DNA of 42,233 nt from Rhodobacterales bacterium (GTDB lineage Bacteria > Pseudomonadota > Alphaproteobacteria > Rhodobacterales > Rhodobacteraceae), in the NCBI GenBank assembly GCA_002747325.1, contig PDOZ01000013.1:1-42233 (forward strand). The letters run 5' to 3'. Within the stretch, counting starts at the first letter, position 1. Every line of letters starts with the position of its first letter. The translations under genes and the position numbers were made by a program. The notes below the pieces were generated by a model. The model was not told the DNA's origin. It was given only the letters and a program-made list of their open reading frames with translations, and made no database searches. This document shows, piece after piece, positions 7,375 to 15,664 of the stretch.

Positions 7375-8772
7375 ATGGCATTGAAATTCGGCACCAGCGG
7401 CTTGCGGGGCTTGGTCACGGAGATGACCGCGCCGGTGATCGCGCGCTATGTGCGGGCGTTTCTGGCCCATGCCGGGACCGAAGCGCCGCTGTTCATCGCC
7501 CGCGATCTGCGCGCCTCGTCGCCCGAAATCGAGCGGGTAATTTGCGATACCGCTTTGACGCATGGGGTCGCGGTCGTCACGCTCGGCGTGCTGCCAACCC
7601 CGGCGCTGGCGCTACAGGTGCAGACCGCTCACGGCTTAGGCATCATGGTCACGGGCAGCCACATCCCGGCGGACCGCAACGGGCTGAAATTTTACCTGCC
7701 AACCGGCGAGATCACCAAGGCCGACGAGCGCGCCATCTCCGAGGGCTACGCCCAACACGCCACCCCGCCCGACGCCCCCGGCACCCTGCGCGACGCGGCA
7801 CAGCCCGCGCGCAACGCCTATATCGCGCGTTATGTGAATGCCTTTGGCCCGACCGCCCTGAGTGGCTTGCGCATCGGTGTGTATGAGCATTCCTCGGCGG
7901 CGCGCGACCTGCTGGGCACCGTGTTGTCAAAGCTCGGCGCCAGCGTCTATCCCCTTGGCCGCACAGAAGAATTCACCCCCGTCGACACCGAAGCGGTCGA
8001 CACCGAAAGCCGTCGGCAGTTCCAAAGCTGGTGCAAGGAACACCAGCTCGACGCGCTGGTTTCCACCGACGGCGACGGCGACCGCCCCATGCTGACCGAC
8101 GCGAGCGGCAAGGTTGTGCCCGGCGACCTGTTGGGCGTATTGACCGCCCGCGCTTTGGGGGCAAAAATCCTCGCCGTACCGATCTCCAGCAACTCAATGA
8201 TCGGCACCTTGCCCGACTTCGACGCGGTGCGCCTGACGCGCATCGGCTCGCCCTATGTCATCGAAGCGATGCAATCGGCACAAGGCGGGTTGGTCGCCGG
8301 GTTCGAACCGAACGGTGGCTTCCTTCTGGGCGGCACGGCACGCGGCCCGGCGGGCGAGATCGCGCCCCTGATGACCCGCGACGCCCTCCTACCCATCATC
8401 GCCCCCCTATGGGCCACGCGCGGGGCCGGTATCCGCGCCGCCATCGCCGCCCTGCCCCCGCGCTTCACCGCATCCGACCGGCTGCAAAACGCGCCGCAAG
8501 ACGCCATGCGCGCCCTGATGGAGCGGCTGCAAACCGAGGCTGGGCGTAGCGCGTTCCTCGCCCCGCAACGCTGCGCCGCGCTGGATGAAACCGACGGCAC
8601 CCGCATGACCCTGCCCAATGGCGACATCGTTCACCTGCGCCCCTCCGGCAACGCCCCCGAACTGCGCGTTTACACCGAAGCGGACAGCGCAGAGGCCGCA
8701 ACCGCCCTGCTCACAACCTATCTCAACCGGGCCAAAACCGCCCTCAACGCCCCCGAAAGCGCCCCATGCTGA
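7375..8772 (+). CDS. manB: Phosphomannomutase (alpha-D-phosphohexomutase family)
   Basis: The 465-residue protein converts mannose-6-phosphate to mannose-1-phosphate for GDP-mannose synthesis. It opens with KFGTSGLRGLV, has the phosphoserine loop VTGSHIPADRNGLKFY (catalytic Ser95), the Mg-binding loop DGDGDRP (232-238), the sugar-specificity loop GFEPNGGFLLGG, and the phosphate-binding RPSGNAPELR near the end. The ATG at 7375 is chosen because the N-terminal motif begins right after it and AAGGGA lies upstream. It overlaps manC by 7 bp. The GFEPNGG loop fits phosphomannomutase better than phosphoglucosamine mutase, and the neighbour ManC supports this. Confidence 0.92.
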   Translation: MALKFGTSGLRGLVTEMTAPVIARYVRAFLAHAGTEAPLFIARDLRASSPEIERVICDTALTHGVAVVTLGVLPTPALALQVQTAHGLGIMVTGSHIPADRNGLKFYLPTGEITKADERAISEGYAQHATPPDAPGTLRDAAQPARNAYIARYVNAFGPTALSGLRIGVYEHSSAARDLLGTVLSKLGASVYPLGRTEEFTPVDTEAVDTESRRQFQSWCKEHQLDALVSTDGDGDRPMLTDASGKVVPGDLLGVLTARALGAKILAVPISSNSMIGTLPDFDAVRLTRIGSPYVIEAMQSAQGGLVAGFEPNGGFLLGGTARGPAGEIAPLMTRDALLPIIAPLWATRGAGIRAAIAALPPRFTASDRLQNAPQDAMRALMERLQTEAGRSAFLAPQRCAALDETDGTRMTLPNGDIVHLRPSGNAPELRVYTEADSAEAATALLTTYLNRAKTALNAPESAPC

Positions 8773-10202
8773 TCCATCCCATCCTCCTCGCCGGCGGTTC
8801 CGGCACCCGCCTCTGGCCCCTGTCGCGCAAAAGCTACCCGAAGCAGTTTTCGCGCCTCATGGGGGAGGAAAGCCTGTTTCAGGCATCGGCCAAACGCCTG
8901 TCCGGCGCGGGCGGCTCCCTGCGCTTCGCCCCGCCCGTGACCCTGACCAATTCCGACTTCCGCTTCATCGTCACCGAGCAACTGGCCGAGGCCGGGATCG
9001 ACCCCGGCGCCATCCTGATCGAACCAGAAGGGCGCAATACGGCTCCGGCGGTGCTGGCGGCGGCGCTGCATGTGGCGAAGGCAAACCCGGAAGCGGTGCT
9101 GATGGTCGCGCCCTCCGACCACGTCATCCCCGACACGGCAGGCTTTCACACGGCGATCGAACGGGGGCTGGAAGCGGTCGCGCGCGGCGATCTGGTCACT
9201 TTCGGCATCCGGCCGGACCGCCCGGAAACCGGCTATGGCTACCTTGAACTGACCACCGCCCCGGACGACACCGGCGCCCCGATCCGCCTGAGCCGTTTCG
9301 TGGAAAAACCAGCGCAGGACCGCGCGGAAGAGATGCTTGAAGCGGGCAATTTCCTGTGGAATTCCGGCATGTTCCTGTTCCGCGCCGCCGACATCATTGC
9401 CGCCTTTGAGGCCCACGCGCCAAACCTCATCGCCCCGGTCGACGCCGCGCTGGAACAGGCGGAAGTTGACTTGGGTTTCCTGCGTCTGGAGCCGCATTCC
9501 TGGGCGCGCGCCGAGGATATTTCCATCGACTACGCAGTGATGGAACGCGCAAGCAATCTCTCCGTCGTGCCCTTTGCGGGCGCCTGGTCCGACCTTGGCG
9601 GCTGGGACGCGGTCTGGCGCGAAAGCGGGCCGGATGCGGCGGGCGTCGTGACCTCCGACGACGCCACCGCCATCGACTGCACCAACACCCTCTTGCGCTC
9701 AGAAAGCGGCCGGCAAAAAATCGTCGGCATCGGGCTGGACCACATCCTCGCCATCGCCATGCCCGACGCGGTTCTGGTCGCCGATATGCGTCGGGCGCAG
9801 GACGTAAAGCAGGCAGTCGAAGTGCTGAAAGAACAAGGCGCGTTGCAGGCGCAGAGCTTCCCGAAGGACCACCGCCCCTGGGGCTGGTTCGAAAGCCTCG
9901 TCATCGGCGGGCGCTTTCAGGTCAAACGCATTCAGGTCCACCCCGGCGCGACGCTATCGCTGCAAAGCCATTTCCACCGCTCCGAACACTGGATCGTCGT
10001 CACCGGCACCGCGCGGGTTACCATCGGCGACGAGGTGCGGCTGGTGACGGAAAACGAGAGCGTTTACATCCCGGTCGGCACCAAACACCGGATGGAAAAT
10101 CCGGGCAAAGTGCCGATGGAGTTGATCGAGGTGCAAACCGGCGCCTATGTCGGCGAGGACGACATCGTGCGCTATGAAGATGTCTACGCGCGCGAGTCTT
10201 AG
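8766..10202 (+). CDS. manC: Mannose-1-phosphate guanylyltransferase / mannose-6-phosphate isomerase (type II, AlgA/ManC)
   Basis: This 478-residue bifunctional enzyme makes GDP-mannose. The N-terminal nucleotidyltransferase domain has LAGGSGTRLWPLSRKSYPKQ, EPEGRNTAPAV, MVAPSDHVI and FVEKP. The C-terminal cupin domain (about 350-478) has RPWGWFESL, VHPGATLSLQSH and the metal-binding H.HRSEHWIVVTGTA, typical of type II phosphomannose isomerases. The ATG at 8766 overlaps manB by 7 bp, so translation is probably coupled. With ManB and ExoY it shows that the polymer is likely mannose- or fucose-containing. Its TAG stop lies in the 15-bp motif at 10198-10212. Confidence 0.94.
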   Translation: MLIHPILLAGGSGTRLWPLSRKSYPKQFSRLMGEESLFQASAKRLSGAGGSLRFAPPVTLTNSDFRFIVTEQLAEAGIDPGAILIEPEGRNTAPAVLAAALHVAKANPEAVLMVAPSDHVIPDTAGFHTAIERGLEAVARGDLVTFGIRPDRPETGYGYLELTTAPDDTGAPIRLSRFVEKPAQDRAEEMLEAGNFLWNSGMFLFRAADIIAAFEAHAPNLIAPVDAALEQAEVDLGFLRLEPHSWARAEDISIDYAVMERASNLSVVPFAGAWSDLGGWDAVWRESGPDAAGVVTSDDATAIDCTNTLLRSESGRQKIVGIGLDHILAIAMPDAVLVADMRRAQDVKQAVEVLKEQGALQAQSFPKDHRPWGWFESLVIGGRFQVKRIQVHPGATLSLQSHFHRSEHWIVVTGTARVTIGDEVRLVTENESVYIPVGTKHRMENPGKVPMELIEVQTGAYVGEDDIVRYEDVYARES

Positions 10203-10212
10203 GGCGTAGACC
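10198..10212 (+). repeat. Copy 3 of TTAGGGCGTAGACC motif, right boundary of EPS block
   Basis: CTTAGGGCGTAGACC is the perfect inverted partner of 462-476, so the pair faces inward around the EPS block. It contains the manC stop codon and fills nearly all of the 11-bp gap to the convergent ABC gene. With the following CCTAAAG it can form a weak hairpin, so a bidirectional termination role is the alternative to an IS-end origin. Confidence 0.6.
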
Positions 10213-10213
10213 C

Positions 10214-10831
10214 CTAAAGCCGCACCACCTCGCCCACCGCATCCGCCGCGTCATGCGTCACCAGCAAGACCGGCAAGCCCGCCGCATGGGCGCGGCTGAA
10301 AACCATGTCGCGCATCCGGGCGCGCAGGTCGGTGTCGAGGCGGGAAAACGGTTCGTCGAGCAACAGGACTTCCGGTTCCGACAGCAAGGTGCGCATCAGG
10401 GCCACCCGCGCGCGCTGGCCGCCCGATAGCGTCGCCGGGTCGCGCGGACCAAAGCCCACAAGGTCAATCTCCGCCAGCGCCGCTTCGACCCGCGCCCGCC
10501 GGTCCGGCACACCACGCGCCAACCCAAAAGCCAAATTGTCCGCCACCGACAGGTGCGGAAACAGCAAATGATCCTGAAACAGAATGCCGGTGCGTCGCTG
10601 CTCCGGCGGCAGGCCCATCAGGGCGCGCCCGTTCAGCCAAATCTCGCCGCTCAGGCTGAATTCCGGCGCCAGACTGCCGGTAATCGCAGCCAGCAAGGTC
10701 GATTTGCCAGACCCGGACGGTCCCATCAAAGTCAGCACCGATTGCGGGGCGATCCGAGCATTGAAATTCTCAAACAACCGGGTGTCGCCCTGCGCGATGC
10801 AGAGATTGTTTAATATTAAACCATTATCCAT
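10214..10831 (-). CDS. ABC transporter ATP-binding protein, YnjD-like
   Basis: A compact 205-residue nucleotide-binding domain with Walker A GPSGSGKST, Q-loop FQDHLLF, signature LSGGQRARV, Walker B VLLLDEP with the catalytic Glu, and the switch His in LVTHD. It energises import through the adjacent permease. The ATG overlaps the permease end by 8 bp. It is shorter than most importer ATPases because it lacks a C-terminal regulatory domain, as in E. coli YnjD and ThiQ. The order with YnjC- and YnjB-like genes favours the Ynj assignment over thiamine or iron transport. Substrate unknown. Confidence 0.87.
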   Translation of the reverse strand: MDNGLILNNLCIAQGDTRLFENFNARIAPQSVLTLMGPSGSGKSTLLAAITGSLAPEFSLSGEIWLNGRALMGLPPEQRRTGILFQDHLLFPHLSVADNLAFGLARGVPDRRARVEAALAEIDLVGFGPRDPATLSGGQRARVALMRTLLSEPEVLLLDEPFSRLDTDLRARMRDMVFSRAHAAGLPVLLVTHDAADAVGEVVRL

Positions 10832-12536
10832 TCAGCACCCCCTTGCGCCGCCGATACAGCAGCCTCGGCACGAAAATCGCAAGGGCAAATGGCGCCCACG
10901 CAGCAACTGTGAGCGCCAAAGCCCAAGCCCCGATCACCCGCCGGTCGCCGCCGGACGCCAGCGCCAGCGCCTCAGTGGTCAGGGTCGTCACCCGCCCGCC
11001 AGAGGCCAGCAGCGTCGGCAAATATTGCCCGACCGAAACCGCCATGCCAACCGCCAGCGCGGTGAGTAACGGCGCCGCCAACATCGGCAGACGCAGGCGC
11101 CAAAACACCCGGTTCGGCCCGGCGCCGAGGCTGGCGGCGAGGGTGGCCAGCCGGCTGTCCCAGGCGCGAAACGGGCCGGAAAGGGAGAGGTAGGTGTAGG
11201 GCAACACAAAGACCAGATGCGCGGCGAAAACCGGCGCCCATCCCTGCGCCGCGCCCAGCGACAGGAGCAGGATTTGCAGGCCGGGCAGGAAGGTGATTTG
11301 CGGCAAAATCAGTGGTAGATAAAGCACCCCCTGTCCGCTGGCGCCGAGCGCCCAGCCGCGCCGGTGTTGCGCCTCAAGGCTGGCCAGAACCAGCAGCAGC
11401 GCCACCAGTGCCACCGCAAAGGCCAAGAGCAATGTCGCGCTGGCAATGTCCAAAATCTCCGCCCCGTGCCGCGCCCAGATGCGCAAGCGCAAGCCCTCCG
11501 GCAGCGCCTCCGGGAAGCGCCAGCGCCCAGCGAAGGACCAGATCAGGTGGCTCGCCAACCCGCCAAACACCGCCAGCGCGGCCAGCGCGCCAAAGCCCAA
11601 CCCCGCGCCACGCGCGGTCACACCCAACACGCCCGCCCCGCGCGGTCCGCGCCACAATATCCACCGCCCCAGCGCCGCCATCCCCCGTTCCCCCGCGCGC
11701 CACAAACCCAACGCACCCAGCACCAGCGCCAGCTGCACCAACGCCGCCGCCGCCGCAGGCGCGCGCAAGGCCAGATCCGGGTCGGACATCCAGCGCAAAA
11801 TGGTAACGGACAGCATCGGCGGCGTCGACGGGCCCAGCACCAGCGCCATGTCGACATTGGACATGCCATAGGCCAACACCGCGTAAACCGGCAGGCGCAG
11901 TTGGGCGTAAACACTGGGCAAAACCACCAGCGCCCAGCCCATCACGCGCCCATATCCCGCCGCGAAGGCCACGCGCATCCGTTCCGCCGGGCGCGCTTGC
12001 GGCAGGGCGGCGAGGAGCATGAGCAGCAGGAAGGGCAATTCCTTGGCGACCAGTCCGAAGATCAGGCTCCAGCCGCCGGGGTCTTGCAGGATGAGCAAGT
12101 CCGGCGGGCGGCTCCAGCCGGTAAGCGCGGGCGAAAATACGCGCAGGAGCCAGCCGGACGGCGCGATCAGGAAAGCCAGCCCGAGGGCGGCGGCGGCGTG
12201 GGGCACCGAGAGCAAGGGCGACAGGGCGGTTTCGATGGCGCGAAAGGCCCGCGTGCCGTGCCAACCCGCAACAATGAGCAGGGCCAGCCCGGTGGCCAGT
12301 GCGGTGGAAATCAGCCCGACTTTGAGCGACAGAAAGGCGGAATGGGCGATCCCCGGCGTGGCGCTCATCTGCGCCCACGGAGCAAGGCTGAACGCCGCCG
12401 GCTGCCCCGGCCGCAAGCCGCCAAAGGCGGGCAGAAGGGTGCCGATCAGCCCGGCGGCCACCGGCAGCAAAAGCAGCGCCACCATGAGCAGCGGCGCCGC
12501 GCGCAAGGGCGCAAATCTGCCCCGATCAGCCGCCAA
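10824..12536 (-). CDS. ABC transporter permease, fused two-domain, YnjC-like
   Basis: At 570 residues it is a duplicated permease with about twelve membrane helices: an N-terminal half to about 285 and a C-terminal half with TLLLAFAVALVALLLVLASL and the conserved cytoplasmic loop LAASLGAGPNRVFWRLRLPML, which matches the EAA loop that contacts the ATPase. Such fused permeases occur in the iron, thiamine and Ynj importers. It overlaps the ATPase and the binding-protein gene (11 bp), so the three are one translationally coupled set. The transported molecule cannot be inferred. Confidence 0.87.
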   Translation of the reverse strand: MAADRGRFAPLRAAPLLMVALLLLPVAAGLIGTLLPAFGGLRPGQPAAFSLAPWAQMSATPGIAHSAFLSLKVGLISTALATGLALLIVAGWHGTRAFRAIETALSPLLSVPHAAAALGLAFLIAPSGWLLRVFSPALTGWSRPPDLLILQDPGGWSLIFGLVAKELPFLLLMLLAALPQARPAERMRVAFAAGYGRVMGWALVVLPSVYAQLRLPVYAVLAYGMSNVDMALVLGPSTPPMLSVTILRWMSDPDLALRAPAAAAALVQLALVLGALGLWRAGERGMAALGRWILWRGPRGAGVLGVTARGAGLGFGALAALAVFGGLASHLIWSFAGRWRFPEALPEGLRLRIWARHGAEILDIASATLLLAFAVALVALLLVLASLEAQHRRGWALGASGQGVLYLPLILPQITFLPGLQILLLSLGAAQGWAPVFAAHLVFVLPYTYLSLSGPFRAWDSRLATLAASLGAGPNRVFWRLRLPMLAAPLLTALAVGMAVSVGQYLPTLLASGGRVTTLTTEALALASGGDRRVIGAWALALTVAAWAPFALAIFVPRLLYRRRKGVLNG

Positions 12537-13719
12537 AGCGCTCCGCCCAATCCGCTTCGATCCGCGTCATCCAACTCGGATGCGGCTCCGGCAGAGCTTG
12601 CCCCAACTCGGCAGGCGAAAGGGTCGCGACGCCCAGTTCCAACGCCTCAAACCCGGCGCGATCTGCTTCCGGCAGCGCGGCCATGTCCAGCACCGTGCCG
12701 TAGCCCAAAACGTCCGGCGTCTGCGCGCGCAACTGCGCTTCCGGCGAGAGCAGGAAATTGGCGACGACCATCGCACCCGCCTTGGCCGAAGCGTTATAAG
12801 GAATGGCGACAAAGCTGGCATTGCCGATCGTGCCCCCGTCCAGCACGAAGGTGCGCGCGGTTTCGGGCAGTTGGTCATTGGCAATCGCCGCCGTCGCCTC
12901 GCCCGGCGAGAAGGAAATCGCCATGTCCACCTCGCCATCATTGATCAACTGCAACTGGCGCGGGCCAGATTGCGGATAGGCCCGCCCTTCGCGCCACAAA
13001 TGCGGGGTCGCGGCATCGAGCCAGTCCCAGAGCGGCGCGGTCACGGCGGCGTAATTCTCCCCCGCTTCCGAGGCCAGCACCGACGGGTCATCGACCAGCT
13101 CCACCAGCATCTGTTTCAGAAACGTCGTGCCGAGGAAATCCGGCGGCTGCGGGTAGGTGAACCGCCCCGGATGCGCCTTGACCCATTCCAGAATGGCTTC
13201 CGCCGATCTGGGCGGCTGCGGCAGGCTCTCGCTGTCGTAAATGAACACCACCTGCGCCATGGCCCACGGACTTTCATAGCCTTCGGTCGGCACGGTGAAA
13301 TCGCTGCGCACCGTCTTGCCCGCGACGTCCACATACCGCCAGTTCGGCAGCGCCTCGGCGAAGGGACCAAACAGCAACCCCGCCTCTTTCATGCGGGCGA
13401 AATTGGCGCCGTTGATCCAGATCATATCGACCGCACCGCCCGCATCCTTGCCCGCCGCCTGTTCCGCCACAACCCGGCCCACCGCGTCCGCCGTATCGGT
13501 CAGCTTGACATGCTCCAGCGTCACACCAAATTCCTCCGACACCCGCTCCCCGACCCAGGCGATGAAATCATTGGTCGCCGACGCGCCGCCCCAGGCGTTC
13601 CAATACACGCTCTGCCCGCGTGCTTCCTGCAAAACCGCGTCCCAATTCGCCGGGTCCGGCTCGGCAAGAGCCGGAGCGCTCATCAGCATGGCAGCAGCAA
13701 GGCCGATCCACTTTTTCAT
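12526..13719 (-). CDS. Periplasmic substrate-binding protein, YnjB-like
   Basis: A 397-residue secreted solute-binding protein with a Sec signal peptide (MKKWIGLAAAMLMSAPALA, cleavage likely before EP). The mature protein begins NWDAVLQEARGQSVYWNAWGG and continues with INGANFARMKEAGLLFGPF and YPQPPDFLGTTFLKQML, which I recognise as the YnjB family rather than thiamine- or Fe-binding proteins. It delivers ligand to the YnjC-like permease. Its ATG overlaps the stop of the phosphatidyltransferase gene by 4 bp, so that gene belongs to the same operon. The ligand is unknown for the family. Confidence 0.87.
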   Translation of the reverse strand: MKKWIGLAAAMLMSAPALAEPDPANWDAVLQEARGQSVYWNAWGGASATNDFIAWVGERVSEEFGVTLEHVKLTDTADAVGRVVAEQAAGKDAGGAVDMIWINGANFARMKEAGLLFGPFAEALPNWRYVDVAGKTVRSDFTVPTEGYESPWAMAQVVFIYDSESLPQPPRSAEAILEWVKAHPGRFTYPQPPDFLGTTFLKQMLVELVDDPSVLASEAGENYAAVTAPLWDWLDAATPHLWREGRAYPQSGPRQLQLINDGEVDMAISFSPGEATAAIANDQLPETARTFVLDGGTIGNASFVAIPYNASAKAGAMVVANFLLSPEAQLRAQTPDVLGYGTVLDMAALPEADRAGFEALELGVATLSPAELGQALPEPHPSWMTRIEADWAERFGG

Positions 13720-14339
13720 GTCTTATCCTTTCGGTCGTGTGAGAAGAGTTGCCGCGCCAGCAGAATGCGCGCGGTAGCGGTGAGAAAACACAGCGCGGCA
13801 AAGGCGGTGGCAAGGGGAATGAACAGGGCGGGGAACAGGCAGAGCAAGACGAAAAACCCAATGGTTTCCGTGCCTTCCAGCAATCCGCCGGTGAAATAAA
13901 GCGATTTGGCACCGCGCGCCGTGCTTTCCATGCCGTGTTTTTGCGCGAGAATGGCAAAGCCGAGGAAGGTGGCGCCGTTGAAGTAGAACGAAGCGAGCAG
14001 GAAGCCGCCCGCGAGGCCGTTTTCCGGCGCGGCGGCGATGAAGGCCAGCGGGATCAGGCCGTAGAACAAAAAGTCGCTGGTGATGTCGAGATAACCGCCG
14101 AAATCGCTCGGTTGCGTGGCCCGCGCCACCGCCCCGTCCAACCCATCCGCCAGCCGCGAAGCAAGGATCAGGGCGAGGCCCGCAAGAGGGGCGTCCAACG
14201 CGATGGCCACAGCCGCCGCAACCCCCAGCGCCAACCCCACCAACGTCACCGCATTGGCCGAGACCCCCGCCCGCGCAAGGCGTTGACCCAGACGGTTCAG
14301 CGGCGGGTCGATCAGTGGTCGGATGCGGGCGTCTAACAT
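13716..14339 (-). CDS. CDP-alcohol phosphatidyltransferase family protein, YnjF-like
   Basis: A 207-residue integral membrane enzyme with about six helices. The CDP-alcohol phosphotransferase signature DG-x2-AR-x8-G-x3-D-x3-D is complete in DGLDGAVARATQPSDFGGYL followed by DITSD. The family swaps CMP for an alcohol to make phospholipid-type products. It lies directly upstream of, and overlaps, the YnjB-like gene, as ynjF is linked to ynjBCD in enterobacteria; the rhodanese gene ynjE found there is absent. This linkage suggests that the importer brings in the alcohol substrate or a precursor, but no substrate is known to me. Confidence 0.85.
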   Translation of the reverse strand: MLDARIRPLIDPPLNRLGQRLARAGVSANAVTLVGLALGVAAAVAIALDAPLAGLALILASRLADGLDGAVARATQPSDFGGYLDITSDFLFYGLIPLAFIAAAPENGLAGGFLLASFYFNGATFLGFAILAQKHGMESTARGAKSLYFTGGLLEGTETIGFFVLLCLFPALFIPLATAFAALCFLTATARILLARQLFSHDRKDKT

Positions 14340-14378
14340 GGGCAGAACCTAGCCCGCCAGACGCAGCTTCGCAACGCA

Positions 14379-15332
14379 TCAAACCGGATTGAGCAATGCC
14401 CGCCCGACCGCGAAGGCTTCGAGATTGTCCAGCGCCAACATCCCCATACCGATGCGCACCTCTTCCGTCGCCGTGCCCAGATGCGGCAGCAAAACGGCGT
14501 TTTCCAGCGCCCGCAGCGCTTCCGGTACCTCGGGTTCAAACTCGTAAACGTCCAGCCCCGCCGCCGCGATTTCCCCGGTTTGCAGCGCCGCAATCAGCGC
14601 CGTTTCATCGACCACCTCGCCTCGGGAAATATTGACGAAAACCGCCGTGGGCTTCATGGCGCGAAACGCAGACGCGCCGATCAGATGTTCGGTTCCCGCC
14701 CCGCCCGGCACCGCCGCAACGACAAAATCCGCCACGCGGCACAGCGCTTCGATTCCATCCACCTGCCGGGCCGGAAAATCCAGCGCCCGGTGCGAACGGT
14801 TCACGAACACAACCTCCATACCAAAGCCGAAATGACAGCGCCGCGCGATGGCCTGCCCGATACGGCCCATGCCGACAACGCCCAGAACCTTGCCGCTCAC
14901 ATGCTGCCCCAGCATCTGCGTCGGATGCCAGCCGGTCCAGCCACCCGACCGCACCAGCCGCTCCCCCTCGCCCGCGCGTCGCGCCGCCATCAGGAGGAGC
15001 GTCATGGCGATGTCCGCCGTGGCATCCGTCACCGCGCCGGGCGTATTGCTGACCGCCACCCCATGCGCCCGTGCCGCCTGCACGTCGATATGGTTAAACC
15101 CAACGCCGAAATTGGCCAAAAGGCGGGTGCGAATCTGCCCGGCACTGGCGAAAATCTCCGCCGTGAAGGCGTCGCGCAGCGTGGGCAGGATCAGATCGAA
15201 ATCGCGCAGGGCCGCGCGCATCTCATCAGTTCGCATCGGCTCGGTCGAAGCGCGTTCCGTCACCTCGAACAACGTCTGCGCCCGCGCGATCACCGGCGTG
15301 GGCAGCGGTCGGGTGATCAGTAGTTTCAGCAC
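14379..15332 (-). CDS. NAD(P)-dependent D-2-hydroxyacid dehydrogenase (glyoxylate/hydroxypyruvate reductase type)
   Basis: 317 residues. The dinucleotide-binding motif is VLGVVGMGRIGQAIARR, preceded by the family segment FGVGFNHIDVQAARAHGVAV. The catalytic triad is in place: Arg in NISRGEVVDE, Glu in DVYEFEPEVPEAL, and His in LLPHLGTATEEVR. These enzymes reduce 2-oxoacids such as glyoxylate or hydroxypyruvate. VFVNRSHR after the Rossmann beta-strand (Asn-Arg-Ser instead of an acidic residue) suggests NADPH use. It overlaps the CsaA-like gene by 7 bp and belongs to the proC operon. The exact substrate is not determined. Confidence 0.88.
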   Translation of the reverse strand: MLKLLITRPLPTPVIARAQTLFEVTERASTEPMRTDEMRAALRDFDLILPTLRDAFTAEIFASAGQIRTRLLANFGVGFNHIDVQAARAHGVAVSNTPGAVTDATADIAMTLLLMAARRAGEGERLVRSGGWTGWHPTQMLGQHVSGKVLGVVGMGRIGQAIARRCHFGFGMEVVFVNRSHRALDFPARQVDGIEALCRVADFVVAAVPGGAGTEHLIGASAFRAMKPTAVFVNISRGEVVDETALIAALQTGEIAAAGLDVYEFEPEVPEALRALENAVLLPHLGTATEEVRIGMGMLALDNLEAFAVGRALLNPV

Positions 15333-15664
15333 AGCCGCGCCCCGTCCGGCACGTCCCCGTCCGGACCGATCAGCACAATCTCCCCCGCCGCATCTGCCAG
15401 CCCCAGCACCAACACCTCGGATCGCATCGGGCCGATCTGGCGCGGCGGAAAGTTCACCACCGCCAGCACGGATTTGCCCACCAGCCCCGCCGGTTCGTAA
15501 TGCCCCGTGATCTGCGCCGAGGATTTTTTCACGCCCAATTCCGCGCCAAAATCAACCCACAACCGGATCGCCGGCTTGCGCGCCTCCGGGAAGGATTCCG
15601 CCTGCACCACCGTGCCCTTGCGGATGTCAACTTTCAGGAAATCCTCGAAGGCAATCTGGCTCAT
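15326..15664 (-). CDS. csaA: CsaA-like tRNA-binding (OB-fold) protein
   Basis: A 112-residue protein that is a stand-alone EMAP/Trbp111-type domain: FLKVDIRKGTVVQAESFPEA, then SSAQITGHY, VVNFPPRQIGPMRSEVLVLG and a C-terminal PDGDVPDGARLC. This is the length and motif order of CsaA, a homodimeric protein described as a tRNA-binding or chaperone-like factor. It overlaps proC by 4 bp and the dehydrogenase gene by 7 bp. The link to proline synthesis is positional and may be only co-transcription. Confidence 0.88.
   Translation of the reverse strand: MSQIAFEDFLKVDIRKGTVVQAESFPEARKPAIRLWVDFGAELGVKKSSAQITGHYEPAGLVGKSVLAVVNFPPRQIGPMRSEVLVLGLADAAGEIVLIGPDGDVPDGARLC

Noticed and set aside
10808..10821. 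Perfect palindrome GTTTAATATTAAAC
   Set aside because: It lies in codons 4-8 of the ABC ATPase gene, within an overlapping operon, and is more simply a chance result of Leu-Ile-Leu-Asn codons.
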